From positions 1,426,001 to 1,490,000 of the forward strand of contig NZ_JQMJ01000004.1 of NCBI RefSeq assembly GCF_000744655.1: a DNA stretch of 64,000 nucleotides, read 5' to 3'. The position numbers and the translations under genes are program-made. Shown here one piece after another: positions 59,050 to 64,000 of this stretch. Positions within the stretch are counted from its first letter, which is position 1. Each line of letters opens with the position of its first letter. The notes under the pieces are model-generated. The model saw only the letters and a program-made list of their open reading frames with translations, searched no databases and was not told the origin of the DNA. The stretch is from Streptacidiphilus rugosus AM-16. GTDB taxonomy: Bacteria > Actinomycetota > Actinomycetes > Streptomycetales > Streptomycetaceae.

Positions 59050-60549
59050 GTGCGAACAACACGCGAGAAGACCTTTCGGGCACTGCTGGAGGCGGCGCCC
59101 GACGCCATGGTCATCTGCGACCGGGAGGGAGTCATCGTCCTGGTCAACGCGCAGACCGAGGCGCTCTTCGGCTATCGGCGCGCGGAACTTCTGGGCCAGT
59201 CCGTGGAGTTGCTGGTGCCGCAGCGATTCCGCCACGCACATGTGGGCCATCGCAGCGCCTACGTCGCCGACCGCAGGGTCCGGCCCATGGGGGCCGGACT
59301 CGATCTATTCGGGCTGCGCAAGGACGGCGTCGAGTTCCCCGTCGAGATCAGCCTCAGCCCGCTGGAGACCAGCGAGGGCACGCTGCTGTCCGCCGCCATC
59401 CGCGACGTGAGCGAGCGGAAGGCCGAACAGGCGGTGCTGGCCCGCCTGTACGAGGAGCAGCGCGAGGTCGCCCTGACCCTGCAGCGCTCGCTGATGGGCT
59501 CGCCGCCGCCGGTGCCCGAGGTGCTGACCGCCGCCCGCTGGCTGCCGGGCGGACGCGGCACCGGGGTCGGCGGCGACTGGTTCGACCTGGTGCCGCTCGG
59601 CGTCGGCCGCGTGGGCGTGCTGATCGGCGACGTGATGGGCCGCGGCCTGGAGGCCGCCGCCGTGATGGGCCAACTGCGCAGCGCCGCCCACGCGCTGGCC
59701 AAGACCGGGATGCCACCCTGGCAGCTGATGCAGGCGCTCGACGCGGTCGTGGAGGAGCTCCCCGACCAGCTGGTCACCTGCTGCTACCTGGTCCTGGACA
59801 CCGACGCGCAGGAGCTGACGCTCTGTTCGGCCGGCCACCTGCCGGTGCTGCTGCTGGAGCCCGGCGGTCGCGCCCAGGTCCTGCCGGTGCCCGTCAGCGT
59901 TCCCCTCGGGGTCGGCGAGGTGCCGCATCAGCAGACCACGCTGCCGGTCGCCGCGGGCTCGGTGCTGGCCCTCTACACCGACGGCCTGGTCGAGACCCCG
60001 GACGGCGACCTGCAGGCGGAGATCGACGGCCTCGCGCTGACCCTGGAGAAGTTCCTGCCGTCGGCGCGGGACCTGGAACAGGTCGCCGACGACATCCTCG
60101 CCACCATGCTCCCCGCGCCGGGCGACAACGACGACGACGTCACCCTGCTGCTGGCCCGCGTCCCCGGACCGGCCCGCACCGCCGTCTCCTCCGACCTCCC
60201 CGCCGACGTGGGCGCCCCGGCGGCGGCCCGGCGGTTCCTGCGCACGGTGCTCGCCGACCTGCCGTGCACCGGCGACCAGGCGGACCAGGTGACCCTGCTC
60301 GCCTCCGAGCTGGTCACCAACGCCGTCAGGCACGCCTGCGGGCCGATCAGGCTCAGACTGCGGGTGGCCGACGGCGAGCTCGGCCTGGAGGTCACCGACG
60401 GCAGCCCGGTCCCGCCCCGGGCGCGCCGCGCCCGCAGCGACGAGGGCTCCGGGCGCGGCCTGCGCCTGGTCGACGCGCTCGCCACCTCATGGGGCTCCCG
60501 CGCCAACCAGGACGGCAAGACCGTCTGGCTCACCCTCCCCCACGCCTGA
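59050..60549 (+). CDS. PAS - SpoIIE phosphatase - HATPase protein
   Basis: 499 residues. PAS domain (about 8-120: [20 protein letters not shown]), a short coiled linker ([19 protein letters not shown]), PP2C SpoIIE domain (about 150-345: [47 protein letters not shown]) and an RsbW/SpoIIAB-like ATPase (about 390-495: [23 protein letters not shown]). A self-contained switch of anti-sigma/anti-anti-sigma control, probably cytoplasmic. GTG start; ribosome binding site weak. Confidence 0.9.
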   Translation: MRTTREKTFRALLEAAPDAMVICDREGVIVLVNAQTEALFGYRRAELLGQSVELLVPQRFRHAHVGHRSAYVADRRVRPMGAGLDLFGLRKDGVEFPVEISLSPLETSEGTLLSAAIRDVSERKAEQAVLARLYEEQREVALTLQRSLMGSPPPVPEVLTAARWLPGGRGTGVGGDWFDLVPLGVGRVGVLIGDVMGRGLEAAAVMGQLRSAAHALAKTGMPPWQLMQALDAVVEELPDQLVTCCYLVLDTDAQELTLCSAGHLPVLLLEPGGRAQVLPVPVSVPLGVGEVPHQQTTLPVAAGSVLALYTDGLVETPDGDLQAEIDGLALTLEKFLPSARDLEQVADDILATMLPAPGDNDDDVTLLLARVPGPARTAVSSDLPADVGAPAAARRFLRTVLADLPCTGDQADQVTLLASELVTNAVRHACGPIRLRLRVADGELGLEVTDGSPVPPRARRARSDEGSGRGLRLVDALATSWGSRANQDGKTVWLTLPHA

Positions 60550-60570
60550 GCCCACGCCTGAGCCGCGGCG

Positions 60571-61710
60571 TCAGCCGCGGCGGCACCGCTCGCGCAGCTC
60601 GGCGATGACGGCCTTCTCGGCCGCGCTGACGGCTCCGTCCACGGCGGCGACCCGGCCGGCCGCGTCGAGGAGGTCGCTCAGATCGCCCGGCTCGGCGTCC
60701 AGGCGTCGCCACACCTCGGCGGGGTCGATGTCGACGAGCTGGGCGAGTTCGGCGTCGACCACCTGGTGATCGCTCCGGACCAGCCTCACCAGGTGCCGCA
60801 TCAACAGCGCCTCCTCGTCCGCGATCCCGTCGTCCGCCCTGATCACCAGCCAGGCGACCCAGAGCATCGACCGGGGGTGCAGGCTCGCCCTGCTCAGTCC
60901 CTCCGCGAGCTCGATCACCCGCGCCTCGTTCCGGAAGACGGCCTGCGCGTGCCGTCCGGCGAGCAGCGTCGTGTAGCGGTTCAGCACCACCGCGAGGGGG
61001 ACGCCGACCAACGGGATACCGATCTTGATGACATTGCGCTGGAGGAGGAACTTCCCGACGAACGGAAGACCCTTGGCGGCGTTCAGCACCGCCTTGGAGT
61101 AGAAGCGCTTGATCAACGGCCGGACCAGCGCAGGGACCGCCTTGACCACGCCCTCCCTGACCATCTCGCCGCTCTTGATCGTGAAGGCCACCCGGATGAG
61201 CTTCCACATGTCGTCCGGGTCGGAGAGGTCCAGCGGGACCCGGTAGAGGACCGCGATGTCGTAGGCCAGGCGCAGCTGGAGCCGGGTGACGAAGGCGACG
61301 TCGACCATCATCGTGACGATCGCGGCCGGGACGGTCGCCGGCGAGGCGCCGCCGAGGCTGCCGAGGGTGGCGACGACGGCCGCCGTGTAGGCCCCGGCGG
61401 AGAGGCCGCCCTCCAGCGCGGCGTACCGGGACGCCATCCTGATCCGCTGCTCGACCACGGCGTCCGCGGGAACGCCCTCGTACCGCTCCTGGAAGTACTG
61501 CCAGTCGACCTTCTTCGTGTAGGAGTTCAGCGCGTGCGCGAGGAGCTCCGTGAACCAGTTCCCCGACTTGATGTCGTCGGCGCTCAACCCCTGGATGAAC
61601 TCCCGCAGTTCGGCCCGCTCGCGTTCCACGGCCTCCCGGTCGGCCGCACCGTCGGCGTCGCCGTCGGCAGGGACGTCGACGGGGACGGCGTCGGTCGGAG
61701 CTTCGGTCAT
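60571..61710 (-). CDS. EcsC-like protein with TerB-like C-terminus
   Basis: 379 residues. Acidic N-terminal tail, then EcsC-like middle (LRLAYDIAVLYRVPLDLSDP, IRVAFTIKSGEMVREGVVKA) with one or two hydrophobic segments (IKIGIPLVGVPLAVVLNRYT). C-terminal 80 residues resemble a TerB-type helical domain (DGIADEEALLMRHLVRLVRS). ATG 61710 starts the acidic tail. Function unknown. Confidence 0.65.
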   Translation of the reverse strand: MTEAPTDAVPVDVPADGDADGAADREAVERERAELREFIQGLSADDIKSGNWFTELLAHALNSYTKKVDWQYFQERYEGVPADAVVEQRIRMASRYAALEGGLSAGAYTAAVVATLGSLGGASPATVPAAIVTMMVDVAFVTRLQLRLAYDIAVLYRVPLDLSDPDDMWKLIRVAFTIKSGEMVREGVVKAVPALVRPLIKRFYSKAVLNAAKGLPFVGKFLLQRNVIKIGIPLVGVPLAVVLNRYTTLLAGRHAQAVFRNEARVIELAEGLSRASLHPRSMLWVAWLVIRADDGIADEEALLMRHLVRLVRSDHQVVDAELAQLVDIDPAEVWRRLDAEPGDLSDLLDAAGRVAAVDGAVSAAEKAVIAELRERCRRG

Positions 61711-61756
61711 GTCTGGTTCCCCCCAGGCGGTTCGACGCACGGTCAGGGCTGGCACC

Positions 61757-62344
61757 CTAGCGGGTCAGCAGGCCGGTGACGGCGTCGACCAGACAGGTGG
61801 TGTACGGCTCGGGGTCGCCCGGGGCGGTCTGCTGCTCGGCCTCCAGGTCGGCGAGGGCGGAGATGATCAGTCGCCCGGCCCATCGGGCGCGGGCGGCGGC
61901 CAGAGGCCCGGTCAGCCGCGGCAGGCGTTCCACGACGATCCTGGCGGTGGCGAAGGCCTGTTCGAAGCCGCCGATCCGGGCCAGGGCGGTCACCTCGTGG
62001 TCCAGATGGGCGAAGAGGCGGTCCAGGAACCGGACGTAGTGGCTGCCGGGCTCGACGGCCTGCGCGGCGAGGGGCAGCACCAGGGCCTCCACCAGCGGCC
62101 GCACGTCGTCGCCCGGCTCCGCGGGCACCGCCGCCAGCAGTTCACGGCGTCGCGCGTCGACGGTGTCGAGGCGAGCGCGCAGGACCTCCCGCAGCAGGGT
62201 CTGCTTGTCGCCGAAGTGGTAGTGCGCGGCGGCGGTGTTGCGCTGCCCCGCGTCCGCGCCGATCTGCCGCAGCGAGACCTCGGCGATGCCGTGCACGGCG
62301 AACAACCGCTCGGCACTGCGCAGAAGTTGGAGGCGAGTGGACAT
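61757..62344 (-). CDS. TetR-family regulator of the divergent sulfatase gene
   Basis: 195 residues. HTH: EVSLRQIGADAGQRNTAAAH then YHFGDKQTLL. ATG 62344. Separated from the sulfatase start (62380) by 35 bases containing a perfect 16-base palindrome, so it probably represses both genes. Confidence 0.88.
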   Translation of the reverse strand: MSTRLQLLRSAERLFAVHGIAEVSLRQIGADAGQRNTAAAHYHFGDKQTLLREVLRARLDTVDARRRELLAAVPAEPGDDVRPLVEALVLPLAAQAVEPGSHYVRFLDRLFAHLDHEVTALARIGGFEQAFATARIVVERLPRLTGPLAAARARWAGRLIISALADLEAEQQTAPGDPEPYTTCLVDAVTGLLTR

Positions 62345-62354
62345 GGACCCATCG

Positions 62355-62370
62355 TAAAGCACGTGCTTTA
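62355..62370. promoter_or_regulatory. TetR operator palindrome
   Basis: TAAAGCACGTGCTTTA, a perfect 16-base palindrome with central CACGTG, midway between divergent start codons at 62344 and 62380. Confidence 0.75.
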
Positions 62371-62379
62371 CTCGCCCCC

Positions 62380-64000
62380 ATGTCGCGCCCTGCCACCCCT
62401 CGTGAGCTGACCGAGGCCGTCCGCAGCCACCCGGACGATCCGCGCCCCGCCGCCGACGCCCCCAACGTGGTCGTGATCCTGCTCGACGATCTCGGCTTCG
62501 CCCAGTCCGGCGCCTTCGGCTCGGACATCGCCACCCCACACATCGACCGGCTCGCCGCCGACGGCCTGCGCTTCAACCGCTTCCACGTGACCGCGATGTG
62601 CTCGCCCAGCCGCGCGAGCCTGCTGACCGGCCGCAACCACCACGCCGTCGGCATGGGCTTCCTGGTCGACCTGCCGCTCGCGTTCCCCGGCTACAACGCC
62701 CGGGTCCCCCGCTCGGCGGCGCCGCTGCCCCGGATCCTGCGCGACGCCGGGTACTCCACGATGGCCGTCGGCAAATGGCATCTGACGCCGCGCTGGGAGC
62801 GGTCGGCCGCCGGCCCCTTCGACCGCTGGCCGCTCGGCTACGGCTTCGAGCGCTTCTACGGCTTCCTCCAGGGCGACGCCAACCACTGGGCGCCCTCGCT
62901 GGTCCGCGACAACCACCACACCGAGCCGCCGCGCGGCCCGGACGAGGGCTACCACCTCAGCGAGGACCTGGTGGACACCGCGCGGCGGATGATCCTGGAC
63001 CAGACCCAGGCCGCCCCCGGCAAGCCGTTCTTCCTCTACCTGCCCTTCGGCGCGATGCACTCGCCGCACCACGTCGCCCCGGAGTGGGTCGCTCCCTACC
63101 GCGGCCGTTTCGACCAGGGCTGGGAGCGCTGGCGCGAGGAGGTGTTCGCCCGTCAGATCGCTTCCGGCGTGGTGCCGGAGGGCACCGAGCTGCCGCCGCG
63201 GCCGCCGTGGATCCCCGACTGGCGCGCCCTCTCCGCCGACGAGCGCCGCGTCTTCGCCCGGATGCAGGAGGTGTACGCGGGCTTCCTCACCCACACCGAC
63301 GCCCAGATCGGGCGGCTGCTGGACTTCCTGCGCGAGATCGGCCGCCTGGACGACACGCTGGTGCTGTTCCTCTCCGACAACGGCGCCAGCGCCGAGGGAG
63401 GGCAGCTCGGCACGCCCAACGAGCACCGGTTCTCCTCCCGCATGGAGGACACCACCGAGCGCAATCTCGCCGAGCTCGACGGGTGGGGCGGACCCGACAC
63501 CTATCCCCACTACGCCTGGGGCTGGGCCTGGGCCGGCAACACCCCGCTACGGCTGTGGAAGCGCTACACCTGGCTCGGCGGCACCCGCGCGCCGCTGATC
63601 GTCCACTGGCCCCGCCGCATCACCGCGCGCGGCGGGATCCGGCAGCAGCTGACCCATGTGGTCGACCTGATGCCGACCGTGCTCGAGGCCTGCGGCGTCC
63701 CGGTGCCCGAGGTCGTGGACGGCGTGGTCCAGCAGCCGATGGACGGCCGCAGTCTGCTCCCCGTGTTCGACGACCCCGACGCGCCGGACCCGCGCCGAAC
63801 CCAGTACTTCGAGATGCTCGGCTCCCGCTCGATCATCCACGACGGCTGGAAGGCCACCACCGACCACGTCTCCCGGGGCGTCCAGGACGAGGAGCGCCTG
63901 CTGCTGGGCAGCAGGGACTTCGCCACCGACCACTGGTCGCTGTTCCTGCTGGACGAGGACTTCGCCGAGGCCCGCGACGTCTCGGCCGAACACCCCGACG
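62380..64000 (+). CDS. Arylsulfatase, N-terminal 540 residues (cut by window edge)
   Basis: Open frame from ATG 62380 to the window end. NVVVILLDDLGFAQSGAFGS has the metal-binding Asp pair, and MCSPSRASLLTGRNHHA is the CxPSR sulfatase signature whose Cys becomes formylglycine. VGKWHLTP and LFLSDNGASAEGGQLG supply further active-site residues. The length fits the long arylsulfatases (about 770 residues) of actinomycetes. The Cys type needs a formylglycine-generating enzyme, not seen in the window. Confidence 0.93.
   Translation, partial: MSRPATPRELTEAVRSHPDDPRPAADAPNVVVILLDDLGFAQSGAFGSDIATPHIDRLAADGLRFNRFHVTAMCSPSRASLLTGRNHHAVGMGFLVDLPLAFPGYNARVPRSAAPLPRILRDAGYSTMAVGKWHLTPRWERSAAGPFDRWPLGYGFERFYGFLQGDANHWAPSLVRDNHHTEPPRGPDEGYHLSEDLVDTARRMILDQTQAAPGKPFFLYLPFGAMHSPHHVAPEWVAPYRGRFDQGWERWREEVFARQIASGVVPEGTELPPRPPWIPDWRALSADERRVFARMQEVYAGFLTHTDAQIGRLLDFLREIGRLDDTLVLFLSDNGASAEGGQLGTPNEHRFSSRMEDTTERNLAELDGWGGPDTYPHYAWGWAWAGNTPLRLWKRYTWLGGTRAPLIVHWPRRITARGGIRQQLTHVVDLMPTVLEACGVPVPEVVDGVVQQPMDGRSLLPVFDDPDAPDPRRTQYFEMLGSRSIIHDGWKATTDHVSRGVQDEERLLLGSRDFATDHWSLFLLDEDFAEARDVSAEHPD

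Noticed and set aside
1-64000. CRISPR arrays, tRNA or rRNA genes, phage attachment sites, biosynthetic gene clusters
   Set aside because: No regularly spaced repeats of CRISPR type, no cloverleaf with CCA end, no integrase and no PKS/NRPS or similar core genes were seen by eye.

Overview
This 64 kb window is very GC-rich, gene-dense DNA from an actinomycete, most likely of the Streptomycetaceae. Supporting this are a mycothiol ligase gene (mshC), the actinobacterial mini-ribosomal protein bL37, the SCO1664 / DUF3090 / phosphatase trio next to mshC, an F420-type nitroreductase, Roadblock genes, an iron box of DmdR/IdeR type and abundant GTG starts. No tRNA, rRNA or CRISPR array was seen. The genus cannot be fixed from sequence alone.

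Layout. 0-5 kb: the N-terminal part of a Ser/Thr kinase cut by the window edge, a CopD-like membrane protein under an iron box, an AhpD-like protein, an AraC-type regulator and an amino-acid permease. 5-23 kb is a Kdp island. It holds a universal stress protein, a decayed kdp remnant (leader peptide fused to a KdpD tail), bL37, an SDR, a DNA-binding-only OmpR-type protein, a complete kdpFABCDE operon on the minus strand, an output-less double-sensor membrane protein, a second kdpD-kdpE pair on the plus strand, a permease remnant and a DUF3592 protein. 23-31 kb: a methyltransferase, then a divergent acyl-CoA dehydrogenase / flavoprotein dehydrogenase / ketopantoate reductase-like group with a KstR-like operator, an HNH remnant, an ankyrin/HEAT protein, a DhaM-like protein, a Nudix hydrolase and an O-antigen-ligase-like protein. 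31.8-34.5 kb: two insertion sequences (IS701 family, then IS5 family) inserted head to tail at CTAG sites. 34.5-43 kb: NarK-like transporter, TetR with its target nitroreductase, nucleosidase, methyltransferase, spermidine-synthase-like protein, deacetylase-like protein, Asp/Glu racemase, GNAT and HpnB. 43-50 kb: mshC and its conserved neighbourhood, plus DinB and thiol peroxidase. 50-64 kb: MsrA, sugar kinase, YhgE-like protein, an SPFH / NAD-kinase-like pair, XRE-cupin with a thioredoxin-reductase-like enzyme, a three-gene Roadblock operon, a PAS-SpoIIE-HATPase phosphatase, an EcsC-like protein, TetR and a truncated sulfatase.

Main result. Reading the non-coding gaps of the Kdp island reveals nine copies of one regulatory architecture: four direct half-sites resembling GCGTCAAG, starting at offsets 0, 11, 32 and 43 (spacing 11-21-11). 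They precede usp, the SDR gene, the orphan DNA-binding protein, kdpFABCDE, the double-sensor protein and kdpD2-kdpE2, and flank the DUF3592 gene. In this window I found the full pattern only between 5.1 and 22.7 kb. I infer one regulon, probably read by one or both KdpE-type regulators, possibly with the receiver-less DNA-binding protein as competitor. The two kdpD genes share a 248 bp tract of perfect identity in opposite orientation, a sign of recent gene conversion. All functional statements are from sequence reading only.
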